A stretch of DNA of 64,000 bases from contig NZ_WQLB01000010.1 of assembly GCF_009755355.1 (NCBI RefSeq), forward strand, positions 62,001-126,000, in the 5' to 3' direction. Numbering within the stretch: the stretch's first letter is position 1; every line of letters starts with the position of its first letter. The stretch is from Deinococcus arboris (lineage in GTDB: Bacteria; Deinococcota; Deinococci; Deinococcales; Deinococcaceae). The notes under the pieces were generated by a model. It did no database searches and was not told where the DNA came from. It saw only the letters and a list, made by a program, of their open reading frames with translations. Positions 29,288 to 39,787 of this stretch are shown piece by piece. The position numbers were made by a program, and so were the translations under genes.

Positions 29288-29436
29288 AGTCGCTCCGCAG
29301 TGTAGGGGCGCAGGCACAGGGCAGGTGTCCGCCGCCCGCCCCAGGGGACAATCTGCTCCCAGTCCCCCCCGGTACAATGCCGAGCGTTGACCGCCGCGCC
29401 CTTGAAGGGGCCGCGCAGGCGGCGAGGACGGTGACG

Positions 29437-30408
29437 ATGAGTGGAACCCTGAGTATGCCCCGCGCGGCGGGGGCGTGGCTCCCCCGCCTGGCGTGGGCGG
29501 CGCTGGCCTACAACGTGCTGGTGATTCTGTGGGGCGCCGTGGTGCGGATCACGGGGGCGGGCGCCGGCTGCGGCGACCACTGGCCGCTGTGTAACGGCGT
29601 GGTCCTGCCGCAAAGCCCCGAACTGCACACCGTCATTGAATTCAGTCACCGCCTGACCAGCGGCCTGAGCGGCCTGCTGGCCATCGGGCTGGTGGCGCTG
29701 GCCTTTCAGACGACCCCCAAAGGGCACCCCGCCCGCTTTGGGGCACTGCTCAGCCTGGGGCTGATCATTCTCGAAGGCCTGGTGGGCGGGGTGCAGGTGC
29801 TGCTGGGGCTGACTGCCGACTCCACTGACCCGGCGCGCGGCTTTGTGCAGGGCGTTCATCTGGCCAACACGTTCCTGCTGCTGGGCGCGCTGCTGCTCAC
29901 GGCCCTGTGGGCCTCGGGTGCACCGCGTCTGCGGCTGCGCGCTCAGGGCCTAGTGGGCGCCTGGAGCGGCGTGGGGCTGCTGCTCCTGCTGCTGCTCGGC
30001 ATGGCCGGCGCCGTGACGGCGCTGGGGGACCTGCTGTTTCTGCCTGCCGACGGCAGCACGCCCCTGGCCACAGTCAAACGCGACTTTGGCCCAGCGGCGG
30101 GTCTGATCGAGAACCTGCGGGTCGTTCATCCCATGCTGGCGGTGATGACCAGCGCCTTTCTGGTGTGGCTGGGCACGTTTTTGCGCCGTGAACGGCCGGG
30201 CACTGAGGTCCACCGCTGGAGTGGGGCGCTCTGGGCACTGATCGGCGCGCAGATGGTCGCCGGCTTCGCCAACGTGGCCCTCAAGGCGCCCGGCTGGATG
30301 CAGCTGACCCACCTGCTGCTGGCCTGCGCGCTGTGGCTGGTCACTGCGCTGCTGGTCTTTCACGCCCTGACGGGCCTGCGGGTGCGCCCCGCAGCGGGGC
30401 GGGCATGA
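29437..30408 (+). CDS. ctaA: Heme A synthase
   Basis: About 323 residues and eight membrane helices of the COX15/CtaA family. Heme-ligand histidines appear in [25 protein letters not shown] and LTHLLLA. A Cys pair in CGDHWPLC forms the conserved extracellular-loop pair. It oxidises heme O to heme A. The start is uncertain: the ATG at 29437 follows a weak GAGG, while earlier in-frame ATG 29377 overlaps a TACAAT box. It overlaps ctaB by 4 bases. Confidence 0.9.
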   Translation: MSGTLSMPRAAGAWLPRLAWAALAYNVLVILWGAVVRITGAGAGCGDHWPLCNGVVLPQSPELHTVIEFSHRLTSGLSGLLAIGLVALAFQTTPKGHPARFGALLSLGLIILEGLVGGVQVLLGLTADSTDPARGFVQGVHLANTFLLLGALLLTALWASGAPRLRLRAQGLVGAWSGVGLLLLLLLGMAGAVTALGDLLFLPADGSTPLATVKRDFGPAAGLIENLRVVHPMLAVMTSAFLVWLGTFLRRERPGTEVHRWSGALWALIGAQMVAGFANVALKAPGWMQLTHLLLACALWLVTALLVFHALTGLRVRPAAGRA

Positions 30409-31328
30409 CCACCTCTGAACCCCTGAGCGCCCCCCGCGCCCGCGCCACCTGGCGCGACTACCTCTCGCTGACCAAGCCTAAGGTCATCAGCCTGCTGCTG
30501 TGGACCACCGTGACCGCGATGGTGATGGCCGCTCAGGGCTGGCCGGGGCTGTGGCTGCTGCTCGTGGTCAGTGTGGCCGGCTACATGTCGGCCGGCTCGG
30601 CGGGCGTCTTTAACATGATTATTGACCGCGACATCGACATCAAGATGGCGCGCACCGCCCAGCGGCCCACCACCAGCGGCCTGATCAGCACGCGCGACGC
30701 GGCCATCTTCGGTGCCTCGCTTCAGATTCTCTCGTTCGTGATGCTGTGGGTCTGGGCCACGCCGCTGGCCGCCTGGATGAGCCTGGCGGGCTTTCTCACC
30801 TACGTGGTGGTCTACACGCAGCTGCTCAAGCGCAACACCTGGCACAACATCGTGCTGGGGGGCGCCGCCGGGTGCTTTCCGCCGCTGGTGGGCTGGGCGG
30901 CGGTCACGGGCGACCTCAACCTGTTTGCCTGGTTTCTGTTCGCCATCATCTTTTTCTGGACCCCGGTGCACTTCTGGGCGCTGGCCCTGATGATCAAAGA
31001 TGAGTACCGCGAGGTCGGCATTCCCATGTTGCCAGTCGTTCACGGCGACAAATTGACGGTGGCCCAGATTGGCCTGTACGCCATCTATACGGTCGTGCTG
31101 TCGGTCATGCCGGTGTTTTTTCAGGAGGTCGGCGGGCTGTACTTCGTCTCGGCGCTGGGACTGGGCGGCTGGCTGCTGGTGCTGTCCTGGCGCCTGTACC
31201 GCCATGTGATGGCCGGCCACAAGGTCGAGCGCAAGGTGGCGGTGCCGCTGTACCTGTACTCCATGCTGTACCTGGCGCTGCTGTTCGTGGCCGGCGCCGT
31301 GGACCGCGTGCTGCTGGCCGGTCTGTAA
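30405..31328 (+). CDS. ctaB: Protoheme IX farnesyltransferase (heme O synthase)
   Basis: 307 residues of the UbiA superfamily. [15 protein letters not shown] is the first Asp-rich prenyl-diphosphate site. The second region is [17 protein letters not shown]. It farnesylates heme B to heme O for CtaA. Translational coupling (ATGA) to ctaA. Confidence 0.95.
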   Translation: MTTSEPLSAPRARATWRDYLSLTKPKVISLLLWTTVTAMVMAAQGWPGLWLLLVVSVAGYMSAGSAGVFNMIIDRDIDIKMARTAQRPTTSGLISTRDAAIFGASLQILSFVMLWVWATPLAAWMSLAGFLTYVVVYTQLLKRNTWHNIVLGGAAGCFPPLVGWAAVTGDLNLFAWFLFAIIFFWTPVHFWALALMIKDEYREVGIPMLPVVHGDKLTVAQIGLYAIYTVVLSVMPVFFQEVGGLYFVSALGLGGWLLVLSWRLYRHVMAGHKVERKVAVPLYLYSMLYLALLFVAGAVDRVLLAGL

Positions 31329-31493
31329 CGCCGGATCAGGACACATGCCCGGTCCCTCATCTGGTCTCATGCAGCCCTGGGCTGACCGCTCGGTAGAATG
31401 GCGCGGCACAGCGCAGGCCCGCCCATCAGGCCGGCCGCACACGCATGGCCACGCGGAACGTCTTAGACTGCGGGGCAGAGGAAAGGAGTGACG

Positions 31494-32686
31494 TTGAATA
31501 CCACACACCGCCACAGTGGCACACGGCGAACCAGGTGGGCACTGCCCTCCCTGGCCCTCTTTGGCGCGGCCCTGCTCACCGGCTGTCAGCAGGCGCAGCA
31601 GAGCCTTTCGATTGGGGACATGGCGTCGGCCTTCAACCGGGAAATCTGGGTGATGAGCATCTGGGCCATCGCGCTCTCGGTCATCATCTTTATTGGCGTG
31701 TCGTTCGCGCTGTTCTACACGGTGCAGAAGTTCCGCGAAGACAAGCACGACGCGCCGCCCGCGCAGTTTCACGGCAACAACAAGCTCGAAGTCTGGCTGG
31801 TGGCTGTGCCGGTGGTCATCGTGATTTTCCTGAGCGTGCTGACCGTGCGCTCGATGGCCATCCTGAACCCCACCCCCGACCAGGCCACCAAGATTGACGT
31901 TCTGGCCAAGCAGTTCTGGTGGAACTTCACGTACCCCGAGACCACCGCCGACGCCGGCGGCAAGGTGGCCAACGGCAATGAGCTGCTGATGCCCACTAGG
32001 CAGCCTGTGGCCCTGACCGTCACCAGTGGCGACGTGATTCACGGCTTCTGGGCCCCCAACATCGGCGGTCAGCGCGCCGCCATGCCCGCCGTGCAGAAGA
32101 CCTGGCAGGTGGACACCGACCGCGCAGGCGTCTACCAGGGCAACTGCTCGCAGCTGTGCGGCGCTTCTCACGCCAACATGCGGTATAAGGTCGTCGCACT
32201 GGAGCAGGAACGGTACAACACCGTCCTGGCCGCCATGAAGGCCTACCGCGCCCCCGAACCCGCCGCCGGCAGCGCCGAGGCGCGCGGCCTGCAACTGTTC
32301 TTGCAGGGCAAGCCCGAAACGGGCGCCGCTTCCTGCGCGGGCTGCCACCGCGTGCAGGGCACCTCGGCTGCTGGCCAGGTCGGTCCTGACCTGAGTTTCT
32401 TCGGCACCCGCCGCACCCTGGGCGCCGGCATGTGGGAAAGCGAGAAAGCCCAGGAGATGCTCATCCCCTGGCTCAAGCACGCTCCGCGCGTCAAGCCCGG
32501 CGCGCTGATGCCCACTTATGACGGCAGCGAGTACATGTCAAAGGGCAAGATGCTCAAGGGCGGCACCCTCACCGACGCTGAAATCAGCGATATCGCCGCG
32601 TACCTGCGCAGCCTGAAACTGCCTGAGGAAGCGGATTACTGGCGTGACGTGCCCGTGATTGGCGCGGCCAGCACCGGAGGCACCCA

Positions 32687-32690
<4 letters not shown>
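31494..32690 (+). CDS. ctaC: Cytochrome c oxidase subunit II with fused cytochrome c domain
   Basis: 398 residues. Lipobox LLTGC gives a lipid-anchored N-terminus at about residue 31, then two membrane helices. The CuA site is visible as HGFW and [15 protein letters not shown] cytochrome c domain follows with CAGCH near residue 280 and a distal Met in LMPTYD. This is the caa3 type. AAAGGAG precedes the TTG at 31494; GTG 31488 overlaps that site and is less likely. TAGACT near 31464 is the likely -10. It overlaps the next gene (GTGA). Confidence 0.93.
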
Positions 32691-35143
<2,453 letters not shown>

Positions 35144-35158
35144 AGGTAGTGGGAAGAA

Positions 35159-35189
35159 AGAGGCGCTCCCTGGTGGGCGTCTCTTTTTT
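35159..35189 (+). terminator. Intrinsic terminator of the oxidase operon
   Basis: AGAGGCGC pairs with GCGTCTCT (one G-U) around a 10-base loop and runs into six T. It lies 16 bp after the ctaD stop. Confidence 0.8.
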
Positions 35190-35220
35190 GGCTTGGTGAG
35201 GGGGTCTTGAACTGATTGGG

Positions 35221-35557
35221 CCCACCCCCCAGCCCCCTCCCCCGGAGGGAAACGACTTCGCCGCGCAGGGCAACCTGCGCGTTGCCGCTGGTTTGACTGA
35301 CGCGCCTGAAACCTGGTGACAGGGAGAGCAGACGTTGGCACTGGGCAAGAGGTTTGACTGGCGTCGGCCAGCTTGCCCATTTCGTTGACGGGTCCGGCCT
35401 CAACGCCATCCTTCGCCCCACCGGAAGGGCCTGCGCGCTGCGCGGACAAATGGCCTCGTCTGCCTCGTCTGAACCTGGGTGCTGAGGGGGCAGGAAGGCT
35501 TAGTAAAGAAGAGGAGCGCCCTTTTTCTTACGTTTTTGCCTTTGAAAAGTAGAACCT
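35221..35557 (+). repeat. Dispersed intergenic repeat, copy C
   Basis: Same orientation as copy A, with shared blocks CCCCCTCCCCC, GTTGGCACTGGGCAAGAG, CAACGCCATCCTTCGCCCCA, CCTGCGCGCTGCGCG, AATGGCCTCGTCTG and AGTAGAACCTCG. It is longer because about 75 bp are inserted after the C-rich arm. It forms an inverted pair with copy D. Confidence 0.78.
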
Positions 35558-35599
35558 CGTGTTTTAAGCGTCCCCACTCTGCAGCTGTACGGGGCCAGC

Positions 35600-35770
35600 A
35601 GCGGAAGCCGTCGTGCGCGCAGCGCGCGGGCGTGGGTCGATGGGCGGTAGGAGCGCCACGGCGTCTACTGCGCAGAAAGACCTGGCCTCCCCGCCGCGCC
35701 AGTCAACCCCTGCCCAGTGCTAACGTCTGCTCCCCCTGCCCCGCCGGGGGAGGGGGCTGGGGGGTGGGGC
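35600..35770 (-). repeat. Dispersed intergenic repeat, copy D (shorter, diverged)
   Basis: An inverted relative of copy C. On the minus strand it has the C-rich arm CCCCCTCCCCCGGCGGGG, AGCACTGGGCA and GCGCGCTGCGCGCAC. The middle is diverged. With copy C it fills most of the 35144-35850 gap, which holds no gene. Confidence 0.65.
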
Positions 35771-35838
35771 CACGCCGTAAACGAACCCGCCCAACGCCCC
35801 GACCCATTCAAGGGACACCCCACCCCAGCCCTCTCCCC

Positions 35839-35844
35839 TACCCT
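35839..35844 (+). promoter_or_regulatory. -10 box (TACCCT) of the Sco gene
   Basis: It ends 6 bases before the ATG at 35851, the leaderless pattern. Confidence 0.45.
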
Positions 35845-35850
35845 GCACCC

Positions 35851-36546
35851 ATGAAGCTGCTCACCCCCAAAAGCATGACCGCCGCGCTGCTGCTGGTGGC
35901 CGCTGTGCTGGCGGCCTTGCTGCTGTGGCGTCAGGCCGGAGCCGCTCCGCTGGGCGGAGACGCCCTGCCCACCCCCAGGCCCCTGCCTGCGCTGGCCCTG
36001 CTGAATGAACGGGGTCAGGCCACCACCCTGGCCGCCAGCGACGGCCGGCTGCGGCTGGTCTTTTACGGCTTTGTGCGTTGCCCGGACGTCTGCCCGGTCA
36101 CGTTGGCGAGCCTCAAAAATACCTACGCGGCCCTCACACCCGCGCAGCGGGCCAGGGTGCAGGTGCAGTTCATCACCGTAGACCCCGAAAACGACCGGCC
36201 TGCCGTGGTGCGCGATTACCTGGCGCGCTTTGACCCAGCGTTTACGGGTCTGACCGGCCAAGCCCCCGCCATTGACGAGGCCGCGCGCGAGATGTTTGTG
36301 ACCAACGTTAAACCCCTGCCCGCGGCCCAGGATCACAGCGCTCACATACAAGAGGAGCAAGGGAGCAGGGCCACCAACGCCCAGGCCGCCGGGGCCAGCG
36401 CCGCAGCGGCCGCCCGCTTACACGGCGACCAGCTGAGCGTGGTGGACAGTCAGGGCCGCTTTGTGCGGGTCTACGGCAACACAGCCGTTGTGGACGGCAC
36501 CCTGGACCGCGACCTTCCAGGGCTGATTCGCCAGTATGCAAACTGA
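35851..36546 (+). CDS. SCO1/SenC copper chaperone
   Basis: 231 residues. An N-terminal membrane anchor (AALLLVAAVLAALLLW) leads into a thioredoxin-like domain. The copper-binding pair Cys77/Cys81 is in RCPDVCP; a His-rich insert (DHSAHIQEEQG) may supply the third ligand. An Ala-rich stretch follows that is unusual for the family. It delivers copper to the CuA site of subunit II encoded just upstream. TACCCT lies 6 bases before the ATG. Confidence 0.9.
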   Translation: MKLLTPKSMTAALLLVAAVLAALLLWRQAGAAPLGGDALPTPRPLPALALLNERGQATTLAASDGRLRLVFYGFVRCPDVCPVTLASLKNTYAALTPAQRARVQVQFITVDPENDRPAVVRDYLARFDPAFTGLTGQAPAIDEAAREMFVTNVKPLPAAQDHSAHIQEEQGSRATNAQAAGASAAAAARLHGDQLSVVDSQGRFVRVYGNTAVVDGTLDRDLPGLIRQYAN

Positions 36547-36608
36547 GCCCGGGCGCCCCAGGTGCTTCCAACTGTGCCCAGGATATTCCGCTCTGGGCAG
36601 AATCGCGC

Positions 36609-36614
36609 TAAACT
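36609..36614 (+). promoter_or_regulatory. -10 box (TAAACT) of ruvB
   Basis: It ends 7 bases before the ATG at 36622 and decides that start over in-frame codons upstream. Confidence 0.55.
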
Positions 36615-36621
36615 GTTTGGC

Positions 36622-37620
36622 ATGACTGAACCGCTCGACGCCGCCCTGCGGCCCAAGACCCTGACGGAATACGTCGGGCAGGAGCGCCTGAAGGAAAAGC
36701 TGACGGTCTACCTTCAGGCCGCCAAAGGCCGCCGCGAGGCGCTGGACCACACGCTGCTGTTTGGCCCGCCCGGCCTGGGCAAAACCACTCTGGCGCACAT
36801 CATCGCCCACGAACTGGGCGTGAATATTCGCGTGACCTCTGGCCCAGCGATCGAGAAGCCCGGCGATCTGGCGGCCATCCTCACCAACAGTCTGGAAGAG
36901 GGCGACGTGCTGTTCATTGACGAGATTCACCGCCTGGGCCGCGTGGCCGAGGAACATCTGTATCCCGCGATGGAAGACTTCAAGCTGGACATCGTGCTGG
37001 GGCAGGGTCCGGCGGCCCGCACCATTGAACTGCCCCTGCCGCGCTTCACGCTGGTCGGGGCCACCACCCGTCCTGGCCTGATTACCGCGCCCATGCGCAG
37101 CCGTTTTGGCATCATTGAGCACCTGGAGTACTACACGCCCGAGGAAATCGGCATTAACCTGCTGCGTGACGCCCGCCTGCTGGGCTTCGGGCTGGTGGAG
37201 GAAGCCGCCATTGAAATTGGCGCCCGGTCGCGCGGCACCATGCGTATTGCCAAGCGGCTGCTGCGCCGCGTGCGCGACTACGCCGAGGTGGCGGGCGAGA
37301 GCACCATCGAACTGCCCCGCGCCCAGGACGCCCTGGACAAGCTGGGCCTGGACAGCGCCGGCCTGGATGACCGCGACAAGAAGTACCTCGAAACCCTGAT
37401 TCACCGCTTTGCCGGTGGCCCCGTGGGCGTGGATACGCTGGCGACCGCCATCAGTGAGGACTCGCTGACGCTGGAAGATGTCTACGAGCCCTACCTGATT
37501 CAGCTGGGTTTTATCAAGCGCACGCCGCGTGGGCGCGTGGCGACGGCCCACGCCTACGACCACCTGGGGCTGCCGGTCTCAGGTCATCTGAGCGACGGCC
37601 CCGGCTTCTATACGAACTAA
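36622..37620 (+). CDS. ruvB: Holliday junction branch-migration ATPase RuvB
   Basis: 332 residues. Walker [13 protein letters not shown], Walker [11 protein letters not shown], sensor [12 protein letters not shown] and the C-terminal winged helix ([14 protein letters not shown]) are all present. It drives branch migration with RuvA. No ruvA or ruvC is adjacent. A leaderless start after TAAACT. Followed by a clear terminator. Confidence 0.97.
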   Translation: MTEPLDAALRPKTLTEYVGQERLKEKLTVYLQAAKGRREALDHTLLFGPPGLGKTTLAHIIAHELGVNIRVTSGPAIEKPGDLAAILTNSLEEGDVLFIDEIHRLGRVAEEHLYPAMEDFKLDIVLGQGPAARTIELPLPRFTLVGATTRPGLITAPMRSRFGIIEHLEYYTPEEIGINLLRDARLLGFGLVEEAAIEIGARSRGTMRIAKRLLRRVRDYAEVAGESTIELPRAQDALDKLGLDSAGLDDRDKKYLETLIHRFAGGPVGVDTLATAISEDSLTLEDVYEPYLIQLGFIKRTPRGRVATAHAYDHLGLPVSGHLSDGPGFYTN

Positions 37621-37634
37621 GGCATGTCCGTCCC

Positions 37635-37670
37635 GCCCGCTGGCCTTTCTGGACCAGCGGGCCGCCTTTT
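37635..37670 (+). terminator. Intrinsic terminator of ruvB
   Basis: GCCCGCTGG pairs with CCAGCGGGC around a 10-base loop; CGCC then TTTT follows. It lies 14 bp after the stop. Confidence 0.85.
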
Positions 37671-37687
37671 AGCCGCAGACGCCGCAT

Positions 37688-37693
37688 TACACT
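37688..37693 (+). promoter_or_regulatory. -10 box (TACACT) of the ArsC-like gene
   Basis: It ends 7 bases before the ATG at 37701, the leaderless pattern. Confidence 0.5.
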
Positions 37694-37700
37694 GAGGCCC

Positions 37701-38066
37701 ATGAGCGACCTTCAGGTGCAAATTTTCGGCACCCGCAAAAGCAAGGAGACGCGCGCCGCCGAACGCTTTTTCAAAGAGCGCAAGGTCAAGGTGCATTTCG
37801 TGGACCTGCACGAGCGCCCCATCAGCAAAGGGGAACTGACCCGCTTTGTGCAGAAATATGGCCTGAACGCCCTGCTGGACTTAGAGGGTAAAGCCTATGA
37901 ACGCAGTAACCTCGCCTATCTCCGCACCACCGAGGACAGCGTGATCGCCAAGGTGATCGAGACGCCGGAACTGCTCAAGCTGCCTCTGGTGCGCGGCGGC
38001 AAGGTCCTGGCTGTGGGGGACGACGCCGAAAAATGGAAGGAAATGGTGGGTCAAGGCAGCGCCTGA
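37701..38066 (+). CDS. ArsC/Spx-family protein without the active-site cysteine
   Basis: 121 residues with the ArsC/Spx thioredoxin-like layout: N-terminal strand VQIFGTRKSKETRAAERFF, then VDLHERPISKGEL, LNALLDLEGK and a C-terminal LPLVRGGKVLAVGDD. The cysteine expected near residue 13 of arsenate reductases (or the CxxC of Spx) is absent, Ser/Lys taking its place, so it is not a classic reductase. It may be a redox-independent binding protein. Leaderless start. Confidence 0.75.
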   Translation: MSDLQVQIFGTRKSKETRAAERFFKERKVKVHFVDLHERPISKGELTRFVQKYGLNALLDLEGKAYERSNLAYLRTTEDSVIAKVIETPELLKLPLVRGGKVLAVGDDAEKWKEMVGQGSA

Positions 38067-38110
38067 TCTAGAGGTGTCTGGTTCCAATTCAATTTCAATT
38101 AGCCCCGATT

Positions 38111-38124
38111 TGAGAGCGCTTTCA
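38111..38124. promoter_or_regulatory. Catabolite/LacI-type operator candidate 1 (GH6 gene)
   Basis: TGAGAGCGCTTTCA is nearly palindromic and shares the centre AGCGCTTTC with operator 2. It lies about 80 bp upstream of the predicted -35 box. Confidence 0.5.
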
Positions 38125-38189
38125 TCCTCTCCTGCAAGCCCACCTCTATTTCTCAAGGGTCAATCTAGGCAGCGGGCTCTCAATTTTGC

Positions 38190-38219
38190 TTGACCTGTCT
38201 GGCAGATGTTGGGTACACT
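38190..38219 (+). promoter_or_regulatory. Promoter of the GH6 glucanase gene
   Basis: TTGACC (38190-38195) and TACACT (38214-38219) are separated by 18 bases. Unlike most promoters here it gives a transcript with a leader of about 105 bases. Confidence 0.65.
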
Positions 38220-38257
38220 CAGCCTATTCCACACAACAGGCCTGCCGTTCGCTTTGC

Positions 38258-38272
38258 CGAAAGCGCTTTCAG
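38258..38272. promoter_or_regulatory. Catabolite/LacI-type operator candidate 2 (GH6 gene)
   Basis: CGAAAGCGCTTTCAG, with a perfect 12-bp palindromic core GAAAGCGCTTTC, lies about 33 bp downstream of the predicted transcription start, a position suited to repression by a LacI/GalR (CelR or CcpA-like) regulator. Confidence 0.6.
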
Positions 38273-38330
38273 ATGTAGGCTCCGCCGCTTCGCTCATTTC
38301 TTCCTTCTTGCCGTGTACCCGAGGAGCCTG

Positions 38331-39314
38331 ATGCAGCGTTCTGCCCTGATGCTTTCAACCGCTTTCCTCCTGTCTGCCTGTGGCCAGGCCACCCACCTGA
38401 CGCCGCAGGCTCAGGCCCAACAGCCCCAGCTGTCTGCCCAGGCAGTCAGTTTTTACGCCGACCCTGGCGGCGCCGCGGCCACGTGGGTCAGGAATAATCC
38501 AAATGATGGCCGCACAAGCCTGATTCGCAGCCGCGTGTCCACCCAGCCCGCCGCGCGCTGGTTTGGCAACTGGAGCGGCGACATTCGTTCGGCCGTCAAC
38601 AGTTACGCCACTGCGGCGGCTCAGGCAGGTAAAACGCCCATTCTGGTCGCTTACAACATCATTGGGCGTGACTGCGGGCAGCACAGCTCTGGCGGGGCCG
38701 GCAGCGCCGACGCCTACCGCACCTGGATTCGCAATTTCAGCCTGGGCCTGGGGCAGCGGGCAGCCGTGGTGGTCATTGAGCCCGATGCGCTGGCGCAACT
38801 GACGCAGTGCCTGAACGCCAGCGAGCAGAGCGTCCGGCTGGGCCTTCTGAGCTACGCCGTGGACCAGCTGGCCACGAACGCCCCCAACGCCAAGGTGTAC
38901 CTGGACGCCGGCAACAGCAACTGGATTGGGGCCTCGGACATGGCCGACCGGCTGAAAAAGGCCAATGTGGCGCGGGCACGGGGCTTTGCCCTGAACGTCT
39001 CGAATTATTACCTCACCAGCGACAGCACGACTTACGGGAACGCCGTAACGAACGCCCTCAACGGGTTGGGCGTCGGAGGGCGGCGCTTCGTCATTGACAC
39101 CAGCCGCAACGGCGCCGGCCCAGCAGGCGGCGAGTGGTGCAACCCAGGTGGGCGCAAACTGGGCAGTCCGTCACAAGTGACGGCGAACACCAGCGGGCTG
39201 GAAATGCTGCTGTGGATCAAGAATCCCGGCGAGTCGGACGGCAACTGCGGCATTGGCGGCGGCTCCAGCGCCGGACAGTTTCTCCCTCAGGCGGCCTACG
39301 ATATGGCGAGGTAG
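38331..39314 (+). CDS. GH6 endoglucanase/cellobiohydrolase, lipoprotein
   Basis: 327 residues. Signal peptide with lipobox LLSAC (Cys17), a short Gln-rich linker, then a GH6 domain: catalytic Asp114 in IIGRDCG and Asp152 in VVIEPDAL, with NVSNYY and GEWCNPGGRKLG farther on. No cellulose-binding module is attached. It would cleave beta-1,4-glucan at the cell surface. GAGGAG precedes the ATG. Two operator-like palindromes flank the promoter. No other cellulase gene is nearby. Confidence 0.93.
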   Translation: MQRSALMLSTAFLLSACGQATHLTPQAQAQQPQLSAQAVSFYADPGGAAATWVRNNPNDGRTSLIRSRVSTQPAARWFGNWSGDIRSAVNSYATAAAQAGKTPILVAYNIIGRDCGQHSSGGAGSADAYRTWIRNFSLGLGQRAAVVVIEPDALAQLTQCLNASEQSVRLGLLSYAVDQLATNAPNAKVYLDAGNSNWIGASDMADRLKKANVARARGFALNVSNYYLTSDSTTYGNAVTNALNGLGVGGRRFVIDTSRNGAGPAGGEWCNPGGRKLGSPSQVTANTSGLEMLLWIKNPGESDGNCGIGGGSSAGQFLPQAAYDMAR

Positions 39315-39360
39315 AGGCGCTACGAACTCCTGGGTCTTGCAGGTCTCACCTACTCCTGAT

Positions 39361-39786
39361 TTACGAAACCCACACAGACTGAGATTGCCCATCAGGCCCA
39401 AGCTCGTAGCCGCATCCATACTTGGGCCCGAAAAAGAGCTCAACGGTAAGATGCCCATCGGTTGGATTGCGGGCAAAAGAGCCTCGGCCGATGTCAAACA
39501 GCAGAGGTGCCTGACCTGAGCGGCGGGGCCCCTCCGCCCCGGTGTGCCAGATCTGCTGCACCTGCATAACGTAGAAACGCCGCCATGCCAGCAGATCACG
39601 TAGCTGGACGCCACTGTGATCGAAGTACCAGGCACGAATCGGCCACTCCTGCTGTTGCAGCAGGAAGCCATTGGCCGACCATTCGAAAGGCTCTTCAGTC
39701 AACCAGAGCGCCTGAGGACACAATGACTCGTAGCGGTACCAATCGGCATACAGCAGGTCCAGTACCTCGCGTGGAGGAAGGGTCAG
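39361..39786 (-). CDS. Hypothetical protein, possible CTG start, coupled to the oxidoreductase gene
   Basis: About 141 residues if translation begins at a CTG (39784-39786), one base after the stop of the molybdopterin gene and behind GGAGG at good spacing; a TTG at 39723 would give 120 residues. The protein is rich in Trp and Tyr (LLYADWYRYESL, IRAWYFDHSGV, DLLAWRRFYVMQV). No family is recognised. The coding-like sequence before the TTG favours the longer version. Confidence 0.55.
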   Translation of the reverse strand: MTLPPREVLDLLYADWYRYESLCPQALWLTEEPFEWSANGFLLQQQEWPIRAWYFDHSGVQLRDLLAWRRFYVMQVQQIWHTGAEGPRRSGQAPLLFDIGRGSFARNPTDGHLTVELFFGPKYGCGYELGPDGQSQSVWVS

Positions 39787-39787
39787 C

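Noticed and set aside
30360..32480. A long minus-strand open frame opposite ctaB-ctaC
   Set aside because: It is antisense to clearly recognised oxidase genes, and the composition (His/Gln/Arg-rich) is typical of a shadow frame.
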